DNA from: Acipenser ruthenus
Taxonomy: Eukaryota; Chordata; Actinopteri; Acipenseriformes; Acipenseridae
NCBI RefSeq assembly: GCF_902713425.1
Contig: NC_081198.1
Location: 22,861,188-22,925,187, forward strand
Length of the DNA: 64,000 bases
Direction of reading: 5' to 3'
Shown here: in pieces, positions 7,957 to 20,000 of the stretch
Numbering within the stretch: position 1 is the stretch's first letter
Layout of the letters: each line of letters begins with the position of its first letter
Made by a program: the position numbers and the translations under genes
Notes under the pieces: generated by a model
Databases searched by the model: none
The model's input: only the letters and a program-made list of their open reading frames with translations
What the model was told of the DNA's origin: nothing

Positions 7957-8069
7957 ATGGCTGGCTAAGAAGGACCTGGCATAGGGACATGTTCCACCAC
8001 ACTTGTCTGGTTAGCTGCATGCTCCCAGGAAACAAACTGCTGCTGTCTACATCATCACCACATGTGAAT

Positions 8070-8149
8070 AAAAGAAAGAAAGACAGCAAGAAAGAAAGAG
8101 AGAAAGAAAAAGAAAGAAAGAAAGAGAGAAAGAAAAAAAAAGAAGTAAA
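8070..8149. repeat. GA-rich microsatellite, short class
   Basis: An 80-bp polypurine tract between the 5' end of LINE A and U2-3. Its internal 'gaaaaagaaag' pattern matches the tract at 23314-23394. Confidence 0.9.
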
Positions 8150-8256
8150 ACGGCGGGAAAACTTGCATCAACACTGGCACTCTCCCTCCAGCAGGGGTAG
8201 ACAAAATGCTCACAGGAGAGATCCAGATCTGACTTTGACCAACGTTAGAGAAAGGT

Positions 8257-8442
8257 GTGCACCGTTCCCGGAGGTACTGCAATACCGGGCCGATGCGTGG
8301 AGTGGACGGAGCAAGCCCCTGTTCCATCTCCCGATTCCAAAAATCAATTTAATATATGGTCCCCTGATAGGGGACGTATCAGATATTAAACTGATAAGAA
8401 CAGATACTACACTTGATCTTAGCCAAAAGGCCGAGAAGCGAT
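8257..8442 (-). ncRNA. RNU2: U2 snRNA gene, copy 3, complete
   Basis: A 186-nt U2 with consensus sequence for this array. Its 3' side resembles U2-6 (shared GA-tract pattern) and its 5' flank resembles U2-7 (shared 'ccccaaaacacggg'), so it looks like the recombinant equivalent of the U2-6/U2-7 pair in block 2. Confidence 0.95.
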
Positions 8443-8730
8443 GGCGACTTGGCCCTTGCCCGGGGCCCCCCAGCCCGGACGGCACAGGGGGATTCAAAGG
8501 TGGGTGCAAAATTTCAAGCACAAGCAGACCCCCAAAACACGGGCTGCTGCTTCCAGAGGGGAAATGTGCAATTTAAGCAGGAGAAAACAAAACAAAGCAA
8601 AAACACACACATAACACCAAAAACAAAACATAAACTGGCGGAGTGCGTTTTACAAATAGTCATGCCAAGCTGCTATGCTGTGCAAGGTGCCTTGGGTAAC
8701 TACAACTGTGCCTCGCTGGCTGGCTGGCTT
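8443..8730 (-). promoter_or_regulatory. U2-3 5' flank with PSE candidate
   Basis: Complete upstream region with the PSE candidate at 8491-8506. It has G-to-A and C-to-T differences from the U2-1 flank ('aaaacacggg', 'gcgttttac'), outside the PSE. Confidence 0.55.
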
Positions 8731-8836
8731 GCTAAGAAGGTCCTGGCATAGGGACATGTTCCACCACACTTGTCTGGTTAGCTGCATGCTCCTAGGAAAC
8801 AACCTGCTGCTGTCTACATCATCACCACATGTGAAT

Positions 8837-8940
8837 AAAAGAAAGAAAGACAGCAAGAAAGAAAGAGAGAAAGAAAGAGAGAAAGAGAGAAAGAAAGAGA
8901 GAAAGAAAGAAAGAGAGAAAGAAAAAAAAAAGAAGTAAAA
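8837..8940. repeat. GA-rich microsatellite, long class
   Basis: A polypurine tract of about 104 bp, next to U2-4, matching the one at 24875-24978. Confidence 0.9.
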
Positions 8941-9046
8941 CGGCGGGAAAACTTGCATCAACACTGGCACTCTCCCTCCAGCAGGGGTAGACAAAATGCT
9001 CACAGGAGAGATCCAGATCTGACTTTGACCAACGTTAGAGAAAGGT

Positions 9047-9197
9047 GTGCACCGTTCCCGGAGGTACTGCAATACCGGGCCGATGCGTGGAGTGGACGGA
9101 GCAAGCCCCTGTGCCATCTCCCGATTCCAAAAATCAATTTAATATATGGTCCCCTGATAGGGGACGTATCAGATATTAAACTGATAAGAACAGATAC
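9047..9197 (-). pseudogene. U2 copy 4, 5'-truncated by LINE B
   Basis: U2 nt 36-186, joined at GTATCTG to the LINE B 3' end. It has one private substitution (A120C). Confidence 0.93.
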
Positions 9198-9843
9198 TCT
9201 TTTATTGAGATTTTACATTTTTTACATTTACACCCATTCGTTTTTTCATTCATTTTACATTTCTTTTAAAGATGACATTCATGCATACAGACATACATTT
9301 TGTTTTAAAAGCATTTAAAATACATTTAAAAACACCAAGACAATTGTGCTTTGTACATGGTTAAAACAGACACAGATTAAAATCAACATGAAAAAAACCT
9401 GTGCTGTTTTAAAAGTGACTGGAAAAAAAGAACCATCTATAAAAAACCAGTGCTTGTGAGGGCCGGGGAGTGCTCTCTAAAAAAGTTCAAAAGTGAACAT
9501 AAACCTAGATCTAAAACAGGGACAGGGGAAAAGGGACAGTGTATAGAACAGTGAGTTAAAATTCTAAAATTTTAAAACACTTAAAATGTAACTTTTAATA
9601 GTTTACATTAAAAATCTTAAAGATACATAAAACAAAACAAAACAAAATCAAATAAAACATTCAACGTAAATCAAATAAAAGTCCATAAAACTGAAACAAA
9701 AAGACTACATAAAACCAGGGCACCGTTGAAAAAACGGTCATGCCAGCTAAAAAGGGCGGAATGCTGGCATGACAAAATAAATAAAAGGCTTAGCGGTGCC
9801 CCGTAGTCCCGCTCCTAGGAGCTAGCGGTTCCAGTTTTTTCCT

Positions 9844-12800
9844 TTATTCCATCTTCACGTCCTGAAGTCCGGCGATCCTCCACTCCGCGCAGGCCTTGTC
9901 CTTCCCGAGGGTCCGGATGTCCAGAATTACAAAGTCCTTGATAAGAGTTTGTGCCCTTCTGGTCGTGGTGATAGTGTCTAGCTCCTGCTTGTGATAGACA
10001 CAGACGTTACGGCCTTCCCACAGGATCTGCTTGACAACATTGATGACACGCCAAACGCACTTAGCTGTGCTGGTATCGATTCCTCCCGCAGGCCCATAGA
10101 GCACAGTCTCAGCGGTCATCTTGGCCGTGTCAGCAAACCTGTTTAGGAAGACAGAGACAGAGAGCCAGACACTGCCAGCCACATCACACTCCCAGAAGAT
10201 ATGGGCTGGTGTTTCTCTCTTGCGGCACTTTGCATAGGGGCATGTTTCTACTTGGGCTAGTCCCCTCCTGAACATGAACGCTCGAGTGGGGAGTGCACTG
10301 TGGACGGTGTTCCATGCTATATCCTTCTGGACATTACTGAGGCAGCTGTGAGACACATTCTCCCAGATTTTTTGGCTTTGGGTGAGGGAGAAAGTAGCTA
10401 CTTTTTCAATTTCCTGGGAACCGGCAAGATATTTAGTTACAGCCTTGTATTCCCAGGAGGCCAATTTTGCTTTATCTAAGCCCAATTTATATATAGTGTC
10501 CCTTAAGGTTCTATAATACAATGGGGGGTCCCAGGAGTACGGCACGGTGTTATCAATAGTGCAGAGGCCCAAGGCCCTGAGACAGGTGGCAAAATAGAAA
10601 CGATTCATGTAACATACCTTCCTGTCCAGGGCCTGGATGTTCTTGATAGTTTGCGTGAGCCCCTGCACTCGGGTGAGCTGCACAACGTCCGGGACCCCCT
10701 TACCTCCCTTCTTGTCGGCTTTACTCAGGGTGGCTCGCTTTACCCTCTCCATCTTGCTGCCCCAGATAAAGCGGTGGATAATGCGGTCCACCACTTTTTT
10801 GGTGGTCCTGTCTGGGGGAAAGATTTTTCCTACATAAGAGAGGATGGGGAACAGTATAGACTTGGTTATTAATACTCTACCCGTCATTGTTAAGGATCTT
10901 GTGCTCCATCCGCCAATCTTTTTACGGACCTGGTTAATGGCCGCCGTCCAGCTCTGGGCCCCCGAGCTATTGTTCTCGAAAATGAGGCCCAGAATCTTGA
11001 TTTTGTCCTTTTTGACAGAGTACATGTCCGACAGTTCCCTATCTACCTGCCAATTTTTAGACACGTAGACTTCGCTCTTGGACTTATTAATCACTGCCCC
11101 GGTCGCCGTGCAGTACTTCTCAAGGATATTACTAATCCGAGGTACCGACGATGTGTTGGTGCAAATGAGTGACACATCGTCCATATATGCTGTTGTTTTG
11201 ACCTGGACCCCGTTGGATCCAGGCAGCTGGAAACCAGTTATATTGGTATCCCTACGAATTGCCTGCAGGAGGGGTTCAATGCACACGACATATAGCAGTG
11301 GGGATAGTGGGCAACCCTGTCTGACCCCTGACTGGATAGATATTTTACCAGTCAGGTGCCTGTTCACCAAGACTCGGGTACTAATGTTTGTATATATGGT
11401 TTTAACCCACTCCCTAAGTCCAGGAGCGAATTTCATCTGGTCCATCACTTTGTACATATATTCATGGCTTACCCTATCGAACGCCTTCTCCTGGTCAAGG
11501 TTGAACAGGCAGAGGGGATGGTTCCGTTCTCTAGAATAAGCCAGAATGTCCCTTGTTAACATTAAAATATCCGTGATGGACCTCCCTGGGACGCCACAAG
11601 CCTGGTCGGGGCCAATGACCAAAGGGAGGTGTACTTGTAGCCGGAGCATCAGAGCTTTGGCTAGTATCTTGTAATCCACGCAAAGGAGGCTGATTGGGCG
11701 CCAATTCCGTAGATCTTTAACTTCCCCTTTCTTATGAAGGAGAGTAATTACACTCTCCCGCATAGAAGGGCCCAACCGCTTCTCCCTGTAGACCGCTCTG
11801 TAGACCTCCGCTAAATGGACTTTTAGCATGTCCCAAAAAAGATGGTAATACTCACCCGGGATGCCATCTGGACCTGGCGTCTTACCGGTGTTCATGGTCT
11901 TAACCGCCTGGGTGAGCTCCTCCAGCGTGAGTTCTGGGTCCTTCTCCTCCTCCTCGTCGTCCCGCACTGAGTCAGGCTCCAACTGGCTCAGGAACCACTC
12001 TATCAGGGTGTCATCTGTAGCTTTGATGTTATATAGGTCCCTATAGAAGTTCTCTACCACTTTTTTCACTCCCTCACTATCCTCTACTATCCTCCCCCTG
12101 CTGTCGAGCATGGAGGACATCAAGTGCCGCTTCTCCCTCGTTTTCTGGAAGAAGAAGCGAGTACACTTTTCGTCTTCCTCCATTTTTTGCACTTTTGCAT
12201 TGTGCATGACCTTTCGTTGTTCCTCCCTACAAAGCACTGAAAGATCTAGCTTGGTCTGGGCTATCTCGTCGCTTACAGGGAACCCCCGAAGCTGAAGCAG
12301 GCTCAGATGCTGGAGGGCAGCATTCAGGTGTTTATATTTGGCCCTCCTTTCTTTTGCTTTCCTCTTGCCTGCTGCTATGAAATAACCCTTAGTTCTGATT
12401 TTGACCATCTCCCACCACTCTATAGGGGAGTTGAATAGGTCACGCAAAGTGGTCCACTCAACAAGCCTGCTCTTATAGGCTGCAGCTATGGAGGGGTCAT
12501 CGAGTAAGGAGGTGTTTAATTTCCAAACCCCTGACCCCATCTGGGAGGTCTGAGGGACCTGCAATGTTACCTGCAGGAGCCTATGGTCAGAGAAGAAGAC
12601 GGCCTGGGTGTCTACTGCCGTCTTCGTAAGGGAGCTGGTATGCAGGACGAGATCTATACGGGAGAAGGAGGTCCCAGATGAGCTCACCCAGGTAAAGGGA
12701 GGCACCAGGTCCTTACCTGCATCACACAGGGAGAAATCAGATATTACGGAGGACAAAACTCTACTAGAGCGGTCGTTGCGTGGCCTGCTCCGGTCTACGT

Positions 12801-13287
12801 CCCTCAGAGCACAATTGAAGTCACCTGACACGATGACGGGTACGTTCCCCAGCAGGAGTGGACGCAGCTGTGGAAAAAATTGAACTCTTTCGTTTTGGTT
12901 AGTGGGTGCGTAGACATTGACCAGTCTGAGGGGAGTGTTGTTGTATGTCACATCCACGCTCAGAATTCTACCAGGTTCTACCTCCCTGCTGCTGCGGGAG
13001 GTAATAAATGGGTTTTTAAACAGGATACCTACTCCGTCGGCTCTGGCTATGTTGGAGCCCGACCAGAAGGAGTCCCCCAGGGTCCAACTCTCCTTCAGGT
13101 CCCTATAATCAGGGCTCGACGAAATACCACACTCCTGCAGAAAGATGAGATCTGCTTTCAAGTTAGCTAGATAGTTTAGTACATCAAATCTTTTTTGTGT
13201 CTCCCTGATGCTCCTGACATTAACAGACACACATATCAGGGCCATCAGGGTAGCTAACAAGAAAAGGAGTCGCTGCGTCCACCCCAT
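9844..13287 (-). CDS. LINE B ORF2: endonuclease / reverse transcriptase
   Basis: 1147 aa, open, with intact endonuclease residues and YMDD. Residues that separate B and D from A and C are Q135, S183, LQHLS in the linker, FWDM before the RT and DMYS after motif C. It lies five nucleotides downstream of the ORF1 stop. Confidence 0.92.
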   Translation of the reverse strand: MGWTQRLLFLLATLMALICVSVNVRSIRETQKRFDVLNYLANLKADLIFLQECGISSSPDYRDLKESWTLGDSFWSGSNIARADGVGILFKNPFITSRSSREVEPGRILSVDVTYNNTPLRLVNVYAPTNQNERVQFFPQLRPLLLGNVPVIVSGDFNCALRDVDRSRPRNDRSSRVLSSVISDFSLCDAGKDLVPPFTWVSSSGTSFSRIDLVLHTSSLTKTAVDTQAVFFSDHRLLQVTLQVPQTSQMGSGVWKLNTSLLDDPSIAAAYKSRLVEWTTLRDLFNSPIEWWEMVKIRTKGYFIAAGKRKAKERRAKYKHLNAALQHLSLLQLRGFPVSDEIAQTKLDLSVLCREEQRKVMHNAKVQKMEEDEKCTRFFFQKTREKRHLMSSMLDSRGRIVEDSEGVKKVVENFYRDLYNIKATDDTLIEWFLSQLEPDSVRDDEEEEKDPELTLEELTQAVKTMNTGKTPGPDGIPGEYYHLFWDMLKVHLAEVYRAVYREKRLGPSMRESVITLLHKKGEVKDLRNWRPISLLCVDYKILAKALMLRLQVHLPLVIGPDQACGVPGRSITDILMLTRDILAYSRERNHPLCLFNLDQEKAFDRVSHEYMYKVMDQMKFAPGLREWVKTIYTNISTRVLVNRHLTGKISIQSGVRQGCPLSPLLYVVCIEPLLQAIRRDTNITGFQLPGSNGVQVKTTAYMDDVSLICTNTSSVPRISNILEKYCTATGAVINKSKSEVYVSKNWQVDRELSDMYSVKKDKIKILGLIFENNSSGAQSWTAAINQVRKKIGGWSTRSLTMTGRVLITKSILFPILSYVGKIFPPDRTTKKVVDRIIHRFIWGSKMERVKRATLSKADKKGGKGVPDVVQLTRVQGLTQTIKNIQALDRKVCYMNRFYFATCLRALGLCTIDNTVPYSWDPPLYYRTLRDTIYKLGLDKAKLASWEYKAVTKYLAGSQEIEKVATFSLTQSQKIWENVSHSCLSNVQKDIAWNTVHSALPTRAFMFRRGLAQVETCPYAKCRKRETPAHIFWECDVAGSVWLSVSVFLNRFADTAKMTAETVLYGPAGGIDTSTAKCVWRVINVVKQILWEGRNVCVYHKQELDTITTTRRAQTLIKDFVILDIRTLGKDKACAEWRIAGLQDVKME

Positions 13288-13292
13288 AGCGA

Positions 13293-15238
13293 CTATGATT
13301 GGGAGGTCGGGACACTCTTCCTACTCTTAGCTCTACGCTTGCTTCGAGGGGGCTTGGGCTTATTTGCAACTCCCATCACCCCTGAGAAGGTACTCACTGC
13401 TGCCTCGTCCAAGAAGGCACCGTCTTTATATGCACAGTACGTGGAGTTGTTGGGGCTATTCAACTCCCCACAAGGTAAGTCTGGTGGAACTTGCTCAGGG
13501 CCCCTCGGAACGTGTGGGTCAGCTTTGTCCTGGGGGGGGGTTATGACAGACAGCATTCTTTGGCTGTTACCGTCTGTTGAATTGGAGCTGTTAGCAGACT
13601 TCTGGCTTACCGCGTCCAGGGGTATTCCCATGTCCTCCAGTGCTGTATCTAGGAGGACCTCTAGGGGGCCCCTGGTTTTGCCCATACAAGGGAGGGGGTC
13701 AAGGATGCTTTGAAGGGAGGCCCTTCGCTTGAAGAGGGTCATTGCTACCGAGGTACTGCTGGTCAGGGAAGGTGTTGACCCCGACCTCTCCCTCGGTGCA
13801 TTAGTGAACACCTCTTCTGCGAGGTGTGCTAGGGTTTGTGCCAACGACTGGGAAGGCTGGCTGGGGATGCCCTGGCTGGCTGCTACCTGCCCACTAGGCG
13901 GCAGTGTAGCCGTCCCACTCGCCTCCGTCTCTGCCTGCGAGGGCAAGACTGGGGACTTTGTGTGGACATTAGCTGGTTTTGGATCTATGGGGGCCACCTG
14001 CAACTTGCTGTCTTTGATCCTGATCTTCTTTCTTTTCCCCCCCTCGTCTCTACCCTTTCTTTTCCCCACCCTCTGCTGGTTCTTCACTCCCTTCCCCTCC
14101 TTCTCACTCTCACTTTCACTGTCGCTTTCGCTTTCCTCCCCCACGGACTCAATCCTTATGGCGTCATAACGAGAGCCGAGGGGGAGTGCTGGCGCTGAGA
14201 GGGCCCTACTCAGGGGGGGGCCGCTGCTGGGTCCGGGCTCCCTCCCTGACTCGTGTTCTGCATCAGAGGAGCTACTGGAGGAGCTAGTGGAGTGGCTGTT
14301 GTACTCTCTCTCTGGGCTGGGGGAAGGGGTCCTCGTAAAACGGGACATGTCTCGGGGGCGGGGGGGTGAGGGGGTGCTGGTGATGATGGTGGTGCTGGAG
14401 TCTGGGTCTTGGATTCTGTTGGTGGTGATGTGGACTGATCTTTGTTACTTGCTCCCTCTTCCTGCTCAGGCCTAGGCTTGTTCATGTTTGCCTTGCTGGC
14501 TCTGGCCATGTTGGCATAGGAAGAGGGGCAGTCCTTAAACAGGTGCCCCTTCTTTCCACACAAATTGCACTGCCTCTCTTCTCTGCAGTGGCTGGTCTCG
14601 TGGGGGGCGCCGCAGTTCCTGCACTTGACTACAGTACACGCGGCCGTCAGGTGTCCTAATTCCCCACATTTCCTGCAGAGTTTTGGCATCCCATTATAGA
14701 ATACCAGCCCTCTGTTGGGCCCTAACACTATGGAGTTTGGAATGTGGCGGACGCCTCCAATGCCCGATGGATCAACATTAAGGCGTACCAGCCACTTTCT
14801 GGCTCCTGTCCAAACCCCATCTTCGTCTGTAATTTTCCTCCCTTCTGATGACACCCTCCCATAGCGGTTAAGCCATGTTGTAATATCATAGTCGCTAACA
14901 GCCTCATTGAAAAATTGGACAGTAACAACTTTCATTTCTCTGTCTGTCAGTGCATCCACACAAAATTCTTTGTATGGAGCGAGATATTTATTCTCCCCCC
15001 AAAAGGACCACATTTCTTGTAACTTTTGGGGGTTCCTAAAACTGACCTCAAACACTTCCTTAAGCCCTGGCAATTTCACCAAACAATTCAAGTCAGAAGG
15101 GGAAAAACCCATACCCCTCTGAAGAATGGTCCGGCTGAACTCCAGTCTCGTCAGTCCTGGTTCCGTTTCATCTTGCTTGTTTCTTGTGAAGCGCACCGCA
15201 TTGTGCCTCCTGGTTTCCTGGGTTGGCCAGAACGCCAT
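13293..15238 (-). pseudogene. LINE B ORF1, frameshifted
   Basis: Same length as in A (1946 nt), with the same one-base loss in the G run near residue 289. The start reads MAFWPTQ (R4W, shared with D). The three knuckles are intact in the upstream ORF (15238-14210); the Ser-rich and basic C-terminal part is in the second ORF (14348-13293). Confidence 0.85.
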
Positions 15239-15425
15239 CCTTCAGCTGGCTCCTCCGATTGGGGTGGGAGAAGCCTCTGGACGTCCGGGTTGTCTCTCTC
15301 TACGGAAAAGAGACAACGTAAGCAGCAAATCTGGGCAGTTGAAGGAACTATTACTTTAGTCCCTGAGGAGATGGTCGCCTCTCAAGAGGGACCCCCTCCC
15401 CAGGTGAACGGTGTCCTTCCCTGGC

Positions 15426-15537
15426 GGAGTAGGGGGCGCTGCTTGGCACCGAGACCACGTAGGAAGAATCGTGGCTGTGACGCCTCCTCGGGGTCCGGGG
15501 CCGCCCTCTGCTCCTCCCAGATGGCGCCCTCTGCTGG
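15426..15537. promoter_or_regulatory. Three CTCF-like motifs in LINE B 5' UTR
   Basis: Same three 15-mers and spacing as in copy A. Confidence 0.45.
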
Positions 15538-15839
15538 GCGCCTGCTGCTCTCTCGGTCTGGATCTCGATTACAATCAAGGGCTGGGGATGAGGTCGTCTA
15601 GGTCATCAAAGGGTCCTCAAAGGTCGTCTGGATGGTAGGTCCTCCTTCTCTCTAACTCCAGGAACGTCTGGAAAAGCCGGAACCGCCTGAAAAAGAAAAA
15701 AACGGGAACCGCCTGAAAAAGAAAAAACTGCTCTCAACAGTCAACAAAATCTTGAAAGACCCTCGGCCTGGATTGGGCAAGCCAAAACCAGACTGAGCAT
15801 TAGTCTTCCAAAAAGTTGCCGAGCTGAAGAAAGCCAGTC

Positions 15840-15973
15840 AAAAATAAAAAAAATTCTGTTCCTCCTCACCCGAACAAACCTCTCACAGACCCTCGGAGGG
15901 AGCGGGCAATGCCACTACCCTCTAAGCCTTAGTCTTAGAAAGATTTATTCGAACTGAAGAGAAGCCAGAGTAT
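15840..15973 (-). repeat. U5-like head of LINE B
   Basis: Begins ATACTCTGGC at 15973 and reads AAATCTTTC where copy A has AAATCTTAC, so it is slightly closer to U5 than copy A. Confidence 0.7.
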
Positions 15974-16086
15974 ATGGCTGGCTAAGAAGGACCTGGCATA
16001 GGGACATGTTCCACCACACTTGTCTGGTTAGCTGCATGCTCCCAGGAAACAAACTGCTGCTGTCTACATCATCATCACATGTGAAT

Positions 16087-16166
16087 AAAAGAAAGAAAGA
16101 CAGCAAGAAAGAAAGAGAGAAAGAAAGAGAAAGAAAGAAAGAGAGAAAGAAAAAAAAGAAGTAAAA
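16087..16166. repeat. GA-rich microsatellite, short class
   Basis: An 80-bp tract between the LINE B 5' end and U2-5, preceded by the 'catcatcacatg' spacer variant. Confidence 0.9.
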
Positions 16167-16272
16167 CGGCGGGAAAACTTGCATCAACACTGGCACTCTC
16201 CCTCCAGCAGGGGTAGACAAAATGCTCACAGGAGAGATCCAGATCTGACTTTGACCAACGTTAGAGAAAGGT

Positions 16273-16423
16273 GTGCACCGTTCCCGGAGGTACTGCAATA
16301 CCGGGCCGATGCGTGGAGTGGACGGAGCAAGCCCCTGTTCCATCTCCCGATTCCAAAAATCAATTTAATATATGGTCCCCTGATAGGGGACGTATCAGAT
16401 ATTAAACTGATAAGAACAGATAC
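16273..16423 (-). pseudogene. U2 copy 5, 5'-truncated by LINE C
   Basis: U2 nt 36-186. LINE C and LINE B flank it on its two sides, so there is no functional U2 between these two LINEs. Confidence 0.93.
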
Positions 16424-17069
16424 TCTTTTATTGAGATTTTACATTTTTTACATTTACACCCATTCGTTTTTTCATTCATTTTACATTTCTTTTAAAGATG
16501 ACATTCATGCATACAGACATACATTTTGTTTTAAAAGCATTTAAAATACATTTAAAAACACCAAGACAATTGTGCTTTGTACATGGTTAAAACAGACACA
16601 GATTAAAATCAACATGAAAAAAACCTGTGCTGTTTTAAAAGTGACTGGAAAAAAAGAACCATCTATAAAAAACCAGTGCTTGTGAGGGCCGGGGAGTGCT
16701 CTCTAAAAAAGTTCAAAAGTGAACATAAAACTAGATCTAAAACAGGGACAGGGGAAAAGGGACAGTGTATAGAACAGTGAGTTAAAATTCTAAAATTTTA
16801 AAACACTTAAAATGTAACTTTTAATAGTTTACATTAAAAATCTTAAAGATACATAAAACAAAACAAAACAAAATCAAATAAAACATTCAACGTAAATCAA
16901 ATAAAAGTCCATAAAACTGAAACAAAAAGACTACATAAAACCAGGGCACCGTTGAAAAAACGGTCATGCCAGCTAAAAAGGGCGGAATGCTGGCATGACA
17001 AAATAAATAAAAGGCTTAGCGGTGCCCCGTAGTCCCGCTCCTAGGAGCTAGCGGTTCCAGTTTTTTCCT

Positions 17070-20000
17070 TTATTCCATCTTCACGTCCTGAAGTCCGGCG
17101 ATCCTCCACTCCGCGCAGGCCTTGTCCTTCCCGAGGGTCCGGATGTCCAGAATTACAAAGTCCTTGATAAGAGTTTGTGCCCTTCTGGTCGTGGTGATAG
17201 TGTCTAGCTCCTGCTTGTGATAGACACAGACGTTACGGCCTTCCCACAGGATCTGCTTGACAACATTGATGACACGCCAAACGCACTTAGCTGTGCTGGT
17301 ATCGATTCCTCCCGCAGGCCCATAGAGCACAGTCTCAGCGGTCATCTTGGCCGTGTCAGCAAACCTGTTTAGGAAGACAGAGACAGAGAGCCAGACACTG
17401 CCAGCCACATCACACTCCCAGAAGATATGGGCTGGTGTTTCTCTCTTGCGGCACTTTGCATAGGGGCATGTTTCTACTTGGGCTAGTCCCCTCCTGAACA
17501 TGAACGCTCGAGTGGGGAGTGCACTGTGGACGGTGTTCCATGCTATATCCTTCTGGACATTACTGAGGCAGCTGTGAGACACATTCTCCCAGATTTTTTG
17601 GCTTTGGGTGAGGGAGAAAGTAGCTACTTTTTCAATTTCCTGGGAACCGGCAAGATATTTAGTTACAGCCTTGTATTCCCAGGATGCCAATTTTGCTTTA
17701 TCTAAGCCCAATTTATATATAGTGTCCCTTAAGGTTCTATAATACAATGGGGGGTCCCAGGAGTACGGCACGGTGTTATCAATAGTGCAGAGGCCCAAGG
17801 CCCTGAGACAGGTGGCAAAATAGAAACGATTCATGTAACATACCTTCCTGTCCAGGGCCTGGATGTTCTTGATAGTTTGCGTGAGCCCCTGCACTCGGGT
17901 GAGCTGCACAACGTCCGGGACCCCCTTACCTCCCTTCTTGTCGGCTTTACTCAGGGTGGCTCGCTTTACCCTCTCCATCTTGCTGCCCCAGATAAAGCGG
18001 TGGATAATGCGGTCCACCACTTTTTTGGTGGTCCTGTCTGGGGGAAAGATTTTTCCTACATAAGAGAGGATGGGGAACAGTATAGACTTGGTTATTAATA
18101 CTCTACCCGTCATTGATAAGGATCTTGTGCTCCATCCGCCAATCTTTTTACGGACCTGGTTAATGGCCGCCGTCCAGCTCTGGGCCCCCGAGCTATTGTT
18201 CTCGAAAATGAGGCCCAGAATCTTGATTTTGTCCTTTTTGACAGGGTACATGTCCGACAGTTCCCTATCTACCTGCCAATTTTTAGACACGTAGACTTCG
18301 CTCTTGGACTTATTAATCACTGCCCCGGTCGCCGTGCAGTACTTCTCAAGGATATTACTAATCCGAGGTACCGACGATGTGTTGGTGCAAATGAGTGACA
18401 CATCGTCCATATATGCTGTTGTTTTGACCTGGACCCCGTTGGATCCAGGCAGCTGGAAACCAGTTATATTGGTATCCCTACGAATTGCCTGCAGGAGGGG
18501 TTCAATGCACACGACATATAGCAGTGGGGATAGTGGGCAACCCTGTCTGACCCCTGACTGGATAGATATTTTACCAGTCAGGTGCCTGTTCACCAAGACT
18601 CGGGTACTAATGTTTGTATATATGGTTTTAACCCACTCCCTAAGTCCAGGAGCGAATTTCATCTGGTCCATCACTTTGTACATATATTCATGGCTTACCC
18701 TATCGAACGCCTTCTCCTGGTCAAGGTTGAACAGGCAGAGGGGATGGTTCCGTTCTCTAGAATAAGCCAGAATGTCCCTTGTTAACATTAAAATATCCGT
18801 GATGGACCTCCCTGGGATGCCACAAGCCTGGTCGGGGCCAATGACCAAAGGGAGGTGTACTTGTAGCCGGAGCATCAGAGCTTTGGCTAGTATCTTGTAA
18901 TCCACGCAAAGGAGGCTGATTGGGCGCCAATTCCGTAGATCTTTAACTTCCCCTTTCTTATGAAGGAGAGTAATTACACTCTCCCGCATAGAAGGGCCCA
19001 ACCGCTTCTCCCTGTAGACCGCTCTGTAGACCTCCGCTAAATGGACTTTTAGCGTGTCCCAAAAAAGATGGTAATACTCACCCGGGATGCCATCTGGACC
19101 TGGCGTCTTACCGGTGTTCATGGTCTTAACCGCCTGGGTGAGCTCCTCCAGCGTGAGTTCTGGGTCCTTCTCCTCCTCCTCGTCGTCCCGCACTGAGTCA
19201 GGCTCCAACTGGCTCAGGAACCACTCTATCAGGGAGTCATCTGTAGCTTTGATTGTATACAGGTCCCTATAGAAGTTCTCTACCACTTTTTTCACTCCCT
19301 CACTATCCTCTACTATCCTCCCCCTGCTGTCGAGCATGGAGGACATCAAGTGCCGCTTCTCCCTCGTTTTCTGGAAGAAGAAGCGAGTACACTTTTCGTC
19401 TTCCTCCATTTTTTGCACTTTTGCATTGTGCATGACCTTTCGTTGTTCCTCCCTACAAAGCACTGAAAGATCTAGCTTGGTCTGGTCTATCTCGTCGCTT
19501 ACAGGGAACCCCCGAAGCTGAAGCAGGCTCAGACGCTGGAGGGCAGCATTCAGGTGTTTATATTTGGCCCTCCTTTCTTTTGCTTTCCTCTTGCCTGCTG
19601 CTATGAAATAACCCTTAGTTCTGATTTTGACCATCTCCCACCACTCTATAGGGGAGTTGAATAGGTCACGCAAAGTGGTCCACTCAACAAGCCTGCTCTT
19701 ATAGGCTGCAGCTATGGAGGGGTCATCGAGTAAGGAGGTGTTTAATTTCCAAACCCCTGACCCCATCTGGGAGGTCTGAGGGACCTGCAATGTTACCTGC
19801 AGGAGCCTATGGTCAGAGAAGAAGACGGCCTGGGTGTCTACTGCCGTCTTCGTAAGGGAGCTGGTATGCAGGACGAGATCTATACGGGAGAAGGAGGTCC
19901 CAGATGAGCTCACCCAGGTAAAGGGAGGCACCAGGTCCTTACCTGCATCACACAGGGAGAAATCAAATATTACGGAGGACAAAACTCTACTAGAGCGGTC

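Larger units (their letters stand above)
9198..15973 (-). mobile_element. Keno-like LINE, copy B
   Basis: Full-length 6776 bp, with the same layout as copy A. The nearest relative in the window is D, at a constant offset of 16,038 bp through the whole element. The 3' UTR is 9198-9843 and the 5' UTR is 15239-15973. ORF2 is open; ORF1 carries the shared frameshift. Confidence 0.85.
1181..16423. repeat. Higher-order block 1 (LINE A, U2-3, U2-4, LINE B, U2-5)
   Basis: This 15.24-kb block recurs as 16424-32461. A pairs with C and B pairs with D by shared diagnostic residues in ORF2 (A/C: H135, F183; B/D: Q135, S183, LQHLS, FWDM, DMYS). From U2-3 through U2-5 the second copy sits at a constant +16,038 bp. 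Confidence 0.8.
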
